This document shows, piece by piece, positions 17,959 through 27,048 of a DNA stretch of 64,000 nucleotides (within the stretch, counting starts at the first letter, position 1; each line of letters starts with the position of its first letter). The translations under genes were made by a program, and so were the position numbers. The DNA is from Legionella cardiaca (GTDB lineage Bacteria; Pseudomonadota; Gammaproteobacteria; Legionellales; Legionellaceae). The stretch lies in assembly GCF_029026145.1 (NCBI RefSeq), contig NZ_CP119078.1:2642501-2706500 (forward strand), given 5' to 3'. The notes under the pieces were generated by a model. The model ran no database searches, had not been told where the DNA came from, and saw nothing but the letters and a program-made list of their open reading frames with translations.

Positions 17959-18636
17959 ATGGTTAAACATAAACTTGAAATCGATGGCATTCTCGTAGAA
18001 ATTTTAAGAAAACCTATAAAAAACATGCACCTGCGAGTCTACCCTCCTGATGGACAAGTTAAAGTCAGCGCCCCCATACGCTTTCGTTTAGAAACAATCC
18101 GTCAACAACTTGAAACAAAACTTGATTGGATTCATGCCCAACGAAAGCGTTTGAAAACACAGCCTCTACTACTAAAGACAGGAGAAATATGCCATTTTCT
18201 GGGAAACGCTTATACTTTATTAGTTGTTGAAGGAACATCTCGTGCCAGTGTTTCCATTGAGAAACATGTTATTCGTTGCCATATCAAAGAAAATTCAACC
18301 TTCGAAGAAAGGAATCAACTTCTACAGGCCTGGTATCGCCAGGAAATGAAAAAGCTATTGCCTCCTCTTATCAGCAAATGGGAACCTATTATTAATGTTC
18401 GTGTTTATGCCTGGGGCATAAAAACAATGAAAACTCGCTGGGGTTCGTGTAATATTCGCGCACACCGTATCTGGCTAAATTTACGTTTAATGAAAAAACC
18501 GTTATCGTGCCTGGAGTATGTGCTTGTTCATGAAATGATACATCTTCTGGAGGCCAATCATAATAAACAATTTTATTCCTTAATGGATAAATTCTTACCT
18601 GATTGGCGACAACAACAAAATTTGTTAGAAACATAA
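17959..18636 (+). CDS. YgjP-type (DUF45/WLM-like) zinc metallopeptidase
   Basis: A 225-residue protein of the M48-related YgjP family. The zinc motif is VLVHEMIHLLEANHNKQF (HExxH with a third His ligand downstream), preceded by the conserved MKTRWGSCN region. Such proteins often accompany restriction or DNA-repair genes, but no such neighbour is seen here. It is divergent to the SDR gene and followed by a 2OG-Fe(II) oxygenase gene 26 bp downstream. Confidence 0.88.
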   Translation: MVKHKLEIDGILVEILRKPIKNMHLRVYPPDGQVKVSAPIRFRLETIRQQLETKLDWIHAQRKRLKTQPLLLKTGEICHFLGNAYTLLVVEGTSRASVSIEKHVIRCHIKENSTFEERNQLLQAWYRQEMKKLLPPLISKWEPIINVRVYAWGIKTMKTRWGSCNIRAHRIWLNLRLMKKPLSCLEYVLVHEMIHLLEANHNKQFYSLMDKFLPDWRQQQNLLET

Positions 18637-18662
18637 TAATTAACGGCAAACCCTTCTATTTT

Positions 18663-19277
18663 ATGAGTACATTAATAGCAAATCATGAAAATCAGTTGAT
18701 TGAGGATATTTATCAGCAGGGATTTCATATCATTGATAATTTTTTACCCTCCCACCATTGCCAATCTTTGCGCTCCACAGCTGAAACGCTGCGCAGCCAA
18801 GGTCAATTTAGAAGCGCTAAAATAGGCCGGAACCAACATGCCACTCATAATTCCAGTGTAAGAACCGATCAAATCTGTTGGGTCGATAAACAAAATAACG
18901 CAGCAATCAATGCCTACATGATGCGAATCACTGAGATAAAAACATTACTTAATCAATCCTTATTTTTGGGCCTTGTCGATTTCGAGACACATTTTGCAAT
19001 CTATGAACCCGGCGCATTTTATAAAAAACACATCGACCAATTTGCAACAACGAAAGATAGACGCATTTCCTGTGTTTATTATTTAAATGAAACATGGGAC
19101 GAATCTTTTGCAGGTCAATTAACACTTTTCGATCGCAATGATAACTACCTTTCCAGCATTAACCCGCTAGGTAATCGCTTCATCTGTTTTAGTAGTGATT
19201 TGCCTCATGAAGTTTGTCAAACTCAAAAAACACGTTATAGCCTTACCGGCTGGATAAAAACAAGACCGCTAACATAA
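18663..19277 (+). CDS. 2-oxoglutarate/Fe(II)-dependent oxygenase (prolyl 4-hydroxylase-like)
   Basis: A 204-residue protein starting at MSTLIANHENQ. The iron facial triad and co-substrate Arg are visible: HIDQF (HxD), then LPHEVCQTQKTRYSLTGW (distal His and Arg). The double-stranded beta-helix context (VYYLNE, GQLTLF, FICFSSDLPHEV) matches SM-20/EGL-9-related hydroxylases. In other bacteria such enzymes hydroxylate EF-Tu or ribosomal proteins; the target here is unknown. The chosen ATG lacks a strong ribosome-binding site, so translation may be coupled to the upstream gene. Confidence 0.85.
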   Translation: MSTLIANHENQLIEDIYQQGFHIIDNFLPSHHCQSLRSTAETLRSQGQFRSAKIGRNQHATHNSSVRTDQICWVDKQNNAAINAYMMRITEIKTLLNQSLFLGLVDFETHFAIYEPGAFYKKHIDQFATTKDRRISCVYYLNETWDESFAGQLTLFDRNDNYLSSINPLGNRFICFSSDLPHEVCQTQKTRYSLTGWIKTRPLT

Positions 19278-19304
19278 TCTTCTATATGAGAGCGGTCAGT
19301 CTTA

Positions 19305-20963
19305 TTAAATTGTGCCGGTTAGGTTACCCAATTTATCAGTTAGTTTGACATTTTCAGAATAATCCACAGGGCAATCAATTAGCACAAGTTCATTGCTTGC
19401 CAAGGCTGATTTTAATGTAGGTAATAACTCGTTTGCTGATTTAATGCTATGAGCCTGAATACCAAAACTTTGGGCATATTTTACAAAATCCGGATTTGTA
19501 AAGGTGACATGTGCAGCATGACCAAACTCCAAGTTTTGTTTCCATTGAATAAGTCCATAAGCCTCATCACGCCAAATCAAAATTACAAACGGAATCTTTT
19601 CGCGCTTTGCTGTTTCAATTTCTTGTGAATTCATTAGAAATGAACCATCCCCCATAGCAGCAACAACTTTTCTTTCCGGATGCACTAATTTTGCAGCAAT
19701 TGCTCCTGGCAATGTAAAGCCCATAGTTGCAAGGCTATTGGAAATGATACAGGTATTTGATTGATAACAAGGGTAAAGACGTGCCATCCACATTTTTAAT
19801 GCCCCCGTATCGCAAAGTACAATATCCGATTCGCCCATCGCTTCTCGTAAATCGGCAATAATTCGTTGAGGTTTGAGAGGGAATGAATCATCCTTTGCAT
19901 GATCAGTAATTTCTTTCTCTAACATAGCACGCAGCGTGCGTGCCTCTTTAGATAAATGCTCATGCGGCTTTATCTCTTTTGCCAGCGCATCCAAAGAAGC
20001 TGCAATACTGCCCTCAATACCTACCTCCAAAATATAATTGGTATCTACTTCTGCAACCGTACCATGAATATGAATAATTTTTTTATCATGGGCAGGATTC
20101 CAGGATTTCGGTGAATACTCGACCAAATCATAACCCACGGTAATGACAACATCCGCCTCATCAAAGCCAAAATTACTATAATCATGACGCATGAAACCAA
20201 TTGTACCAATGACCAATGGATTATCTGCTGAAACAACCCCCTTCGCCATAAAAGTCATTGCCACTGGAATTTTAGTTTGCTCCACAAAACGCGTTAACGC
20301 TGCTTCTGCTTGATGGCGATAAACACCGGCACCAGCAAGAATAATGACTTTTTTTGCCTCATTAATACAGGCAGCTGCACGCTTAATTTGCTCCTGGTTA
20401 GGCATGGTTTGTTTAGGAGATTGGGGCTTTAAGGGAAAACTCTCTGTTTTTAGCTTAGCAACATCCTCTGGAAGAATCAGAGCAACAGCCCCGCTGCGCT
20501 CCGCTTGAGCTAATTTAAATGCCTTTCGCACCAATTCTGAAGTCACTGAAGGTAAAGAAATCATTGCGTTCCACTTAGTAACCGGTGCAAACAAACGATT
20601 CAAATCTATAATTTGATGTGATTCTTTATTTAAGCGATCCAATGAGGCTTGAGCAGCAATAGCCACTAATGGCGAGCTATCTAAATTCGCATCCGCCGTG
20701 CCTAATAAAAGATTAATTGCCCCAGGTCCCAATGTTGCAAGACAAACGCCTGCTTTCCCTGTGAGCCTGCCATAGATATCAGCCATGAAAGAAGCAGCTT
20801 GTTCATGGCGAGTTAAAATAAATCGAATTTTTTTTGAACTTGTTAGCGCTTCTATAAAATCAATATTCTCTTCGCCAGGTAGACCAAAAATGTATTCAAC
20901 GCCCTCATCTTCTAAACATCTTACCATTAACTGGGCGACATTTTGTTCATTGTGCTTGTTCAT
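19305..20963 (-). CDS. Acetolactate synthase-like thiamine-diphosphate enzyme
   Basis: A 552-residue TPP enzyme of the catabolic AlsS/acetolactate synthase type. Landmarks are YIFGLPGEENIDF with the activating Glu in TRHEQAASFMADIYGR, LGPGAINLLLG, and the TPP/Mg motif MGDGSFLMNSQEIETA. The start at 20963 is preceded by AGGAAG; a TTG 18 bp upstream overlaps that site. No regulatory small subunit lies beside it, which with the AlsS-like sequence suggests a fermentative (acetoin) or overflow role rather than branched-chain synthesis. It could also be another TPP-dependent decarboxylase/carboligase. Confidence 0.9.
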   Translation of the reverse strand: MNKHNEQNVAQLMVRCLEDEGVEYIFGLPGEENIDFIEALTSSKKIRFILTRHEQAASFMADIYGRLTGKAGVCLATLGPGAINLLLGTADANLDSSPLVAIAAQASLDRLNKESHQIIDLNRLFAPVTKWNAMISLPSVTSELVRKAFKLAQAERSGAVALILPEDVAKLKTESFPLKPQSPKQTMPNQEQIKRAAACINEAKKVIILAGAGVYRHQAEAALTRFVEQTKIPVAMTFMAKGVVSADNPLVIGTIGFMRHDYSNFGFDEADVVITVGYDLVEYSPKSWNPAHDKKIIHIHGTVAEVDTNYILEVGIEGSIAASLDALAKEIKPHEHLSKEARTLRAMLEKEITDHAKDDSFPLKPQRIIADLREAMGESDIVLCDTGALKMWMARLYPCYQSNTCIISNSLATMGFTLPGAIAAKLVHPERKVVAAMGDGSFLMNSQEIETAKREKIPFVILIWRDEAYGLIQWKQNLEFGHAAHVTFTNPDFVKYAQSFGIQAHSIKSANELLPTLKSALASNELVLIDCPVDYSENVKLTDKLGNLTGTI

Positions 20964-21148
20964 GGTGCTCTTCCTTGCCAATGGCAGCCTATTATTCGCA
21001 TTTATAAACGCTTCTCTTAAATTCTAGATGTTCCATTAAGTTTTACAACTACCTATAAAGAAAGTGAACTTTATTGAAGCTTTGGTTTTCACAGCCACAA
21101 ATGTAATTTATCATGTATAATGAAAGTTTTTCGGCAAAAACAAACCTT

Positions 21149-22063
21149 ATGTATGCCCTGGAAATTAAACAGTTAAGCAAAATTTATAGTAATGGTACTC
21201 AAGCGCTTAAAGGCATTGACTTAGCAGTTAAAAAGGGCGACTTTTTTGCTTTACTGGGTGCTAATGGGGCAGGTAAATCTACCACAATTGGTTTGATTAC
21301 TACGCTATTAACCAAAACCTCAGGCCATATCTACATTTACGGCTACTCTCTTGATAAGAATCCAGAATTAGCAAAATCGTGCTTAGGTCTGGTTCCTCAG
21401 GAATTTAATCTTAATATTTTTGAAACTTGTGAACAGATTCTTATAAGTCAGGCAGGTTTTTACGGTATTAGTCGGAAAGAAGCAGCTCCACGAGCAGACT
21501 CATTACTCCATCAATTAGGATTATGGGAAAAGCGTCGCACCATTGTAAGACACTTATCGGGTGGAATGAAGCGCCGTCTCATGATTGCCCGGGCTTTAAT
21601 TCATCAACCCAAAGTTTTGATACTCGATGAGCCAACGGCTGGTGTGGATATTGAAATTCGCCATAGCATGTGGGATTTTCTAACACGCACTAATAAAGAA
21701 GGCACAACGATTATTTTAACGACTCATTATCTTGAGGAAGCGGAGCAACTTTGCAAACATATTGCTATCATTGATCAAGGTAGTATTGTGGAAAATACCT
21801 CCATGAAATCCCTCTTGAAAACCTTAAACCACCAAACTTTTATTTTTAATACAATAAAACCTATCGTTGAACTACCGTCTATGGCGCCTTTTGTCGTTAC
21901 TTTAATTGATAGTAATACGTTTGAATTACGCGTCGACAACCAATGGACCTTAAATGACGTGTTTGCAGAGTTAACGAAACATGGTCTTATCATCCATAGT
22001 ATGCGCAATAAGACGAATCGCTTGGAAGAACTTTTTCTGGACTTGATTAATCATGGCAATTAA
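21149..22063 (+). CDS. yadG: ABC transporter ATP-binding protein, YadG type
   Basis: ATPase of an exporter, 304 residues. Walker A GANGAGKST, Q loop LVPQEFN, signature LSGGMKRRL, Walker B VLILDEPTAG and H loop THYLEEAE are complete, and the overall sequence tracks E. coli YadG closely through to the C-terminus (MRNKTNRLEELFLDL). The start MYALEIKQLSK at 21149 is preferred; an ATG at 21113 would place a good TATAAT (21116-21121) inside the gene, so that hexamer is more likely the promoter. Overlaps the permease gene by 11 bp. Confidence 0.93.
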   Translation: MYALEIKQLSKIYSNGTQALKGIDLAVKKGDFFALLGANGAGKSTTIGLITTLLTKTSGHIYIYGYSLDKNPELAKSCLGLVPQEFNLNIFETCEQILISQAGFYGISRKEAAPRADSLLHQLGLWEKRRTIVRHLSGGMKRRLMIARALIHQPKVLILDEPTAGVDIEIRHSMWDFLTRTNKEGTTIILTTHYLEEAEQLCKHIAIIDQGSIVENTSMKSLLKTLNHQTFIFNTIKPIVELPSMAPFVVTLIDSNTFELRVDNQWTLNDVFAELTKHGLIIHSMRNKTNRLEELFLDLINHGN

Positions 22064-22826
22064 AGAACAACTCATTGCATTGAATACGGTAGTAAGACGA
22101 GAGTTAGTTAGAATGTTTCGCATTGCAAGCCAAGTATTCTTGCCTCCAGTTATTACGACTGCCTTATATTTTTTAATTTTTGGCAGCTTAATTGGTGAGC
22201 GAATAGGTCCTATTCAAGGCGTAAGCTACCCGCAATTTATAGCACCTGGCCTTATTATGATGGCGGTGATTACCAACGCATACAGTAATGTTTCCACCTC
22301 GTTATTTAGCGTGCGTTTTCAAAAAAGTATTGAAGAAATGCTAATTAGCCCCATGCATGATGGGCTCCTTCTATTAGGTTATGTTTTAGGCGGTGTCTTA
22401 CGAGGGTTCATCGTTGCTGTATTGGTTTTCATAGTCTCATGTTTCTTTTTAAAAATTGAATTTACCAATCTGATTCTTAGTATATTCGTTATTTTATTGG
22501 TATCGGCTCTTTTCTCCTTAGCTGGATTCACCAATGCCATGGTTGCTCGTAATTTTGATGATGTGATGATTATTCCGACCTTCGTTCTTGCGCCTTTGAC
22601 TTATTTGGGAGGGGTATTCTATGCAACAAATATGCTCACACCTTTCTGGCAAACCATCTCTCATCTTAATCCAATCCTCTATATGGTAAATGCTCTGCGC
22701 TATGCCATGATTGGCCAGCAAGAAGTAAACATCTTGACCGCCATGATCATTATTTGCATAATTGTAGTTTTATTAGCAGCCTTAAACATGATTTTATTGA
22801 AAAAAGGGATAGGTTTGCGCGATTAA
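22053..22826 (+). CDS. yadH: ABC transporter permease, YadH type
   Basis: A 257-residue ABC-2 type inner-membrane permease with about six hydrophobic segments; FRIASQVFLPPVITTALYF, the TNAYSN region and FVLAPLTYLGGVFY are typical. Partner of the overlapping YadG-like ATPase. The E. coli pair has no firmly assigned substrate. Confidence 0.93.
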   Translation: MAIKEQLIALNTVVRRELVRMFRIASQVFLPPVITTALYFLIFGSLIGERIGPIQGVSYPQFIAPGLIMMAVITNAYSNVSTSLFSVRFQKSIEEMLISPMHDGLLLLGYVLGGVLRGFIVAVLVFIVSCFFLKIEFTNLILSIFVILLVSALFSLAGFTNAMVARNFDDVMIIPTFVLAPLTYLGGVFYATNMLTPFWQTISHLNPILYMVNALRYAMIGQQEVNILTAMIIICIIVVLLAALNMILLKKGIGLRD

Positions 22827-22837
22827 TAGAGGTTAAG

Positions 22838-23500
22838 ATGGTTTTAATCGATAGCTATATTAGCTGGCTACAAAGGTATATAAAACAAGAAGAAAATAGC
22901 CAAATCAAACAAATAGCAACTCAGTTAATTCACCACTTGCAACATGTTGCAACAGCTCACCAATTATCCCAGATTCTTACAAGTAGCCTAAAGGAACAGA
23001 ATCTTCAACCAGCACCCAAATTATTTGCACAAATTCAAGAATGGACTGTGTATGTAAATAAGCTTATCGAAGGAGAAGAAAAGCTTTCTGCTAATTTTCC
23101 TAAATTGCAATTTAAGGAAAAAATTAAACCTTTACACGACTTACTCCTGGAGATTTTTGCAGATACAGGCTTTCTTTTTTATAGCCGTTCGCAAAGTTTG
23201 CTTACTTATTTAGACTCATCTAGTTTACAGGCAACACTTGATTATTTAGCTGACATCCCTGCAACCGAAACTTCTTGCTATGCCACAGTTGGCACTTTTA
23301 AAAGAGAGCGCCCATTAAATGCCAATCATGCGACTTGCCTTAAACTTTTGGAGGACAATGCCAAAAACTACGATCATTACAATGGCATGCAAGTATTGGC
23401 AAATGATTTACTACAGACCGCTCTAATTCTTTACCGAGAGATGCATACACCTACCCCTGTACGTGATAAACCTCAAGAAATAAGTTGCGTAATATTTTAG
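22838..23500 (+). CDS. Protein of unknown function with C-terminal CaaX box
   Basis: A 220-residue protein with no recognised domain, no signal peptide and a mainly helical look. The ATG at 22838 is preceded by AGAGGTT, 11 bp after yadH. Its last four residues are Cys-Val-Ile-Phe (TGC GTA ATA TTT TAG), an ideal CaaX box. In eukaryotic cells this signal directs farnesylation or geranylgeranylation, and Legionella exports effectors that use it to reach host membranes. A prenylation signal has no known use inside the bacterium, so a translocated protein is a reasonable inference. The extension to an upstream start inside yadH is unlikely. Confidence 0.75.
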   Translation: MVLIDSYISWLQRYIKQEENSQIKQIATQLIHHLQHVATAHQLSQILTSSLKEQNLQPAPKLFAQIQEWTVYVNKLIEGEEKLSANFPKLQFKEKIKPLHDLLLEIFADTGFLFYSRSQSLLTYLDSSSLQATLDYLADIPATETSCYATVGTFKRERPLNANHATCLKLLEDNAKNYDHYNGMQVLANDLLQTALILYREMHTPTPVRDKPQEISCVIF

Positions 23501-23565
23501 AGAAATTGTAATTTTTAAATCATCTTGCTATGGTTTGCTCGTTGAAATATCTTTCAAGGATTAGA

Positions 23566-23919
23566 ATGGCCAAATTTCTTAGTTTATGCTTGTTATTGCT
23601 GAGCCAACTGGCAATAGCAGAAGCTTGTGAAACCAAACGTGAGTTATTTATTGAAAATACGGCAACTAAAGTTTGGAAAACAACCCTTTGCCCACATCAG
23701 CAGCTTCCTTTTCACACGCATGATTATGCTCGTGTTGTTATTCCTGAAGAAGCAGGAAGTTTAAAAGTAACTTATGCTTCAGGTCGCGAAGTCATGCTCA
23801 ATCTGGAAAAACAAATTCCTATTTTTTTAAGCAAAGCTCAAGGGCAAGAATCCCATCAGGACTTAAATGTAGGTGAGAATGTGCTTCATGTAACCGTTAT
23901 TGAGTTAAGAGAAAAATAA
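23566..23919 (+). CDS. Small secreted cupin-like protein
   Basis: A 117-residue protein with a signal peptide (MAKFLSLCLLLLSQLAIAEA) and a single beta-barrel-like domain; PFHTHDYARVVIPEEAGSLK resembles the first cupin motif (HTH) but the second is not clear. The start is chosen where the signal peptide begins and AAGGAT lies upstream. Function unknown. Confidence 0.75.
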   Translation: MAKFLSLCLLLLSQLAIAEACETKRELFIENTATKVWKTTLCPHQQLPFHTHDYARVVIPEEAGSLKVTYASGREVMLNLEKQIPIFLSKAQGQESHQDLNVGENVLHVTVIELREK

Positions 23920-23957
23920 TTTTTAACAACTGGGTACTAAATTAAGCCAGGATAAAA

Positions 23958-24524
23958 ATGATTATTATCATTAGTGGTACTTCTTCTTCAGGAAAATCAT
24001 CCGTTTGTCTTGAATTACAAAATAGACTCGGAAATAGCTGGCTAAATTTTAGTACTGACGGTTATTTAGGAATGTTAGGTAATAAACTCTTTGACTTACA
24101 TCCAGAAAATACAAAAGTCACCGAACCTAATGACATTTGTTATGCCAGGCAACACGCCGATGGCACTTATGAAATTATGCCCGGAAAATGGTGCTCCAAA
24201 CTTTTCGCAACCATACCCCAGGCTTTAGAAGTCCTCGCAGCTCAAGATTTTAATATCATTGTCGACTCTTTCATTACAACAAAAGAAGATTTAAAGCATT
24301 ACCAAGCTGTTTTAAGGAACTTTGGGCTTTTCTTTGTCTACCTCTATGCTCCTGACAGGGTGATTACAAAGCGAGAAGAAGCTAGAGGCGATAGGCTAAA
24401 AGGTTCTGCTATTCATTGGCTAAAGCAATTTGATTATCAAGATGATTGTGATCTACTCATCAATACAGAAACTATTAGTATTGGTGAGATTTGTGATGCA
24501 ATCTTAAAAAAAATCCCCCTATAA
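23958..24524 (+). CDS. P-loop kinase resembling chloramphenicol phosphotransferase
   Basis: A 188-residue protein with Walker A SGTSSSGKSSVCLELQ at the extreme N-terminus and a Walker B-like FNIIVDSFI near residue 95. Overall layout (DGYLGML; late LYAPDRVITKREEARGDR) matches the CPT family, small-molecule kinases that include chloramphenicol 3-phosphotransferase. The natural substrate is unknown and resistance should not be assumed. Confidence 0.82.
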   Translation: MIIIISGTSSSGKSSVCLELQNRLGNSWLNFSTDGYLGMLGNKLFDLHPENTKVTEPNDICYARQHADGTYEIMPGKWCSKLFATIPQALEVLAAQDFNIIVDSFITTKEDLKHYQAVLRNFGLFFVYLYAPDRVITKREEARGDRLKGSAIHWLKQFDYQDDCDLLINTETISIGEICDAILKKIPL

Positions 24525-24526
24525 AA

Positions 24527-24994
24527 CTAACGTCCATGAGCACCATCGCCGCGAAGAGTCATTACTGTACTGGTGACTTGGGCAACCAGTTTTCCATCGC
24601 TACGTAACAAATCACAAGTATAACGGCTTACTGTTTTCCCTAGATTAATTGGTTTTGCCACCGCCACTAACTTATCTTGCCAGATCGGACGAAAAAAATT
24701 AATTTGCAGATCAAGGCTTGTAAAACTTTCGCCTTCATCAAGAGTCGTAGCATGTGCTGTTCCAATAGCTGCATCAGCAATATCACAGAGCACGCCACCA
24801 TGGATGGTCCCCATCGGATTAGCGTGAATTGCCGGGTCTGTCAGCAATTCAATGGTCGCTGTACCTAACTCGACTGCTATTAAGTTAAAACCCAATGTTT
24901 TAGCAATAGGAGGCGGATAATTAAACCTAGACATCTTCGATGCAACACCACCATGATTCACAATTTCCTGCAGTTCAAAAAGATTTTTGGTCAT
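24527..24994 (-). CDS. PaaI family hotdog-fold thioesterase
   Basis: A 155-residue acyl-CoA thioesterase-like protein. The hotdog signature NPMGTIHGGVLCDIADAAIG includes the catalytic Asp region, and TSLDLQINFFRP is the conserved second strand. Two bp separate its stop from that of the convergent kinase gene. Substrate likely an acyl- or aromatic-CoA. Confidence 0.87.
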   Translation of the reverse strand: MTKNLFELQEIVNHGGVASKMSRFNYPPPIAKTLGFNLIAVELGTATIELLTDPAIHANPMGTIHGGVLCDIADAAIGTAHATTLDEGESFTSLDLQINFFRPIWQDKLVAVAKPINLGKTVSRYTCDLLRSDGKLVAQVTSTVMTLRGDGAHGR

Positions 24995-25211
24995 TATTTA
25001 TCCTTAGCATTGTCTTCTTTTTACATTTTTTATTAATATCTCAAAATTACTATAGAACATATATTAACGCGATGGCTATTAAGCGACAGCCTTTGAATAG
25101 CAGGCAATTGTTGATATAAAATCGCATACTTATAATTGTGCATTTGTAGTTAAGTTGGCAACAACCTCGCCGCAAAAACGTGTAAATTAACCTTCCGACA
25201 AACAGGTCTTT

Positions 25212-26150
25212 ATGGAATTACAAAAGCAAACCACTGCCATCTATGTTGCAAAACCCGAGTTTCTTACTGAGCTTTGCGAAGAGTTAGAAGAGATTTCTGG
25301 AGTTATTGATGATTTGGTTTTCTCACCGCATACAAACCTTGACGTTTGCTTTGCTCAAGATATTTGGCTTGACCCGCAGTTTGTAACATTTCAATCTATT
25401 TCAGAAGCAGTAAAAATTCTTCGTCAAGCGGGTAAATTTTGGTACTTACATCCTATCTCCCATATAAGACGTTCACATTTAATTGCCGAACAATTACGTA
25501 AATATCCACCACTTGAACGTCATTTTCCTGTCACCGAGCTGCCACAGATAGGCAGCTTTAGTCTTCTTGATCAAAATACATTGCTCTACAGTACGCGCCG
25601 CTTAAAAAAATGGCCACAAGGAAAATGTTTCTTTATTGAAGATAAAATTAATCCGCCTAATCGTGCCTATTTAAAATTATGGGAAGCCCTTACTCTTCTC
25701 GAAAAATATCCCCAAGCTGGTGACACTGCCCTGGATTTAGGTGCCTCACCCGGTGGATGGACTTATGTCATGCAGTCACTTGGCGCAACCGTTACTGCAG
25801 TGGATAAAGCATTATTAGCACCCCATATTGCCAAACTTCCACGTATACACTTTTTACAACAAAGCGCCTTTGCATTAGAACCAGAAAGATTAGAACACAC
25901 TTATGATTGGGTGTTATCAGATGTCGCTTGTTATCCTGACAGAGCTTATACTCTCATCAACAAATGGATAGCATCTGGCAAAGCTAGACAAATGATTTTC
26001 ACCATTAAATTACAGGGTAAAACTGATTTAGCTTCCATTAAGCCTTTTCAAGCTATACCCGGCTCCTATATTACAAATCTGTTTTACAACAAGCACGAAG
26101 CAACCTTCTTTTATCCAGCCCTCTCTAACAAGGAAATACTCCATGTCTGA
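25212..26150 (+). CDS. rlmM: RlmM-like 23S rRNA 2'-O-ribose methyltransferase
   Basis: A FtsJ-fold SAM methyltransferase of 312 residues. DLGASPGGWTYVM is motif I in the form seen in RlmM (E. coli DLGACPGGWTYQL), WVLSDVACYPD supplies the catalytic Asp region and FTIKLQGK the catalytic Lys. RlmM methylates C2498 of 23S rRNA. This protein is about 45 residues shorter than the E. coli enzyme, mainly in the N-terminal THUMP-like part, so the symbol is tentative. Overlaps the next gene by 8 bp. Confidence 0.82.
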   Translation: MELQKQTTAIYVAKPEFLTELCEELEEISGVIDDLVFSPHTNLDVCFAQDIWLDPQFVTFQSISEAVKILRQAGKFWYLHPISHIRRSHLIAEQLRKYPPLERHFPVTELPQIGSFSLLDQNTLLYSTRRLKKWPQGKCFFIEDKINPPNRAYLKLWEALTLLEKYPQAGDTALDLGASPGGWTYVMQSLGATVTAVDKALLAPHIAKLPRIHFLQQSAFALEPERLEHTYDWVLSDVACYPDRAYTLINKWIASGKARQMIFTIKLQGKTDLASIKPFQAIPGSYITNLFYNKHEATFFYPALSNKEILHV

Positions 26151-27048
26151 TTATCAAACAGTTTTAAGCAAACAAGAAAAGAAATGGATTATGGAACAAC
26201 GCGTAACGAGGGCGACTGATAATCAGGAGGTTTTAATCTATCCCATGGGCGCTGAGAGGTATTTATCATCCGTTTTATTTGGTGATAAACCAGAGCGATA
26301 TAATCTCAAGGCTGAAATTAAAGACAAGACTGTTTTAGTGATCCCTGGATATGGAAACACCGCTTTTTTGTTTGCGATGGCAGGTGCAAAATCAATTACT
26401 GCCTATGATAAAGATCCTGTCACTATAGCGTGGTTGAAAGCTTTTAAAAAATATTATCATTATTGCGAGCATGATGCTCAGGGCAAACCTTATCCCTCAA
26501 TTGGTGAATTATTTACGGCGCTAACTTGCTGGTACCCACCACTCATTTCGCTACCTTCTGGAAAATTCACTAACTGTTTATTTTGGTTGCTTAATCCACA
26601 ATTATTGCGCCGAACTTATATTTTTTACATGTTGTCACTCGTGCGTCAAGCCATTCAATTGAAACACCAACAAAATTTTGAGTTGAATAAAAATATCCAG
26701 TTCCATGTCGGTGAAATAAATCAACTGCATGCTAACAAACAAGTTTTTGATACCGCTTTTGTCCCTTATTTGCTAGGGGTTAAAAATGGCATCGAGAAAA
26801 AAGAAGCAATCGTGGATTTCATTAAACAAATGCTGCGCTTGGTTCCAGAGGGTCACGTTTTAGTTAACCCTTCAAGAGATGAAAAAGAGTTTTATTTCAC
26901 TGGTAAACGCTATTTTGTAACTACAGGCTATGAGAACGTTCAAACCATCCCAGGTCTAGAGAATTATTTCTTCGCAGAAGATAAACATTGGTTTCGCACT
27001 CAAGGTCTTGCCATATTTAGCACGCGCCCGCACAAGCAAGACGCTTAG
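26143..27048 (+). CDS. Rossmann-fold methyltransferase-like protein
   Basis: A 301-residue protein with a SAM-binding-like segment, TVLVIPGYGNTAFLFAMAGA followed by an acidic SITAYDKDPVTIAWLKAF, where the Asp after the second strand would bind the ribose. The pattern (PGxGNT... DxDP) recalls DUF3419/BtaA-type aminocarboxypropyl transferases that make betaine lipid precursors, but the similarity is by eye. It overlaps the rlmM-like gene by 8 bp, so they are co-translated; its stop overlaps that of convergent exoD. Confidence 0.65.
   Translation: MSDYQTVLSKQEKKWIMEQRVTRATDNQEVLIYPMGAERYLSSVLFGDKPERYNLKAEIKDKTVLVIPGYGNTAFLFAMAGAKSITAYDKDPVTIAWLKAFKKYYHYCEHDAQGKPYPSIGELFTALTCWYPPLISLPSGKFTNCLFWLLNPQLLRRTYIFYMLSLVRQAIQLKHQQNFELNKNIQFHVGEINQLHANKQVFDTAFVPYLLGVKNGIEKKEAIVDFIKQMLRLVPEGHVLVNPSRDEKEFYFTGKRYFVTTGYENVQTIPGLENYFFAEDKHWFRTQGLAIFSTRPHKQDA

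Noticed and set aside
23955-23978. Fur-box-like ATGATTATTATCATTA
   Set aside because: It covers the start codon and first codons of the kinase gene, is only partly palindromic, and codes for a conserved Ile-rich strand.
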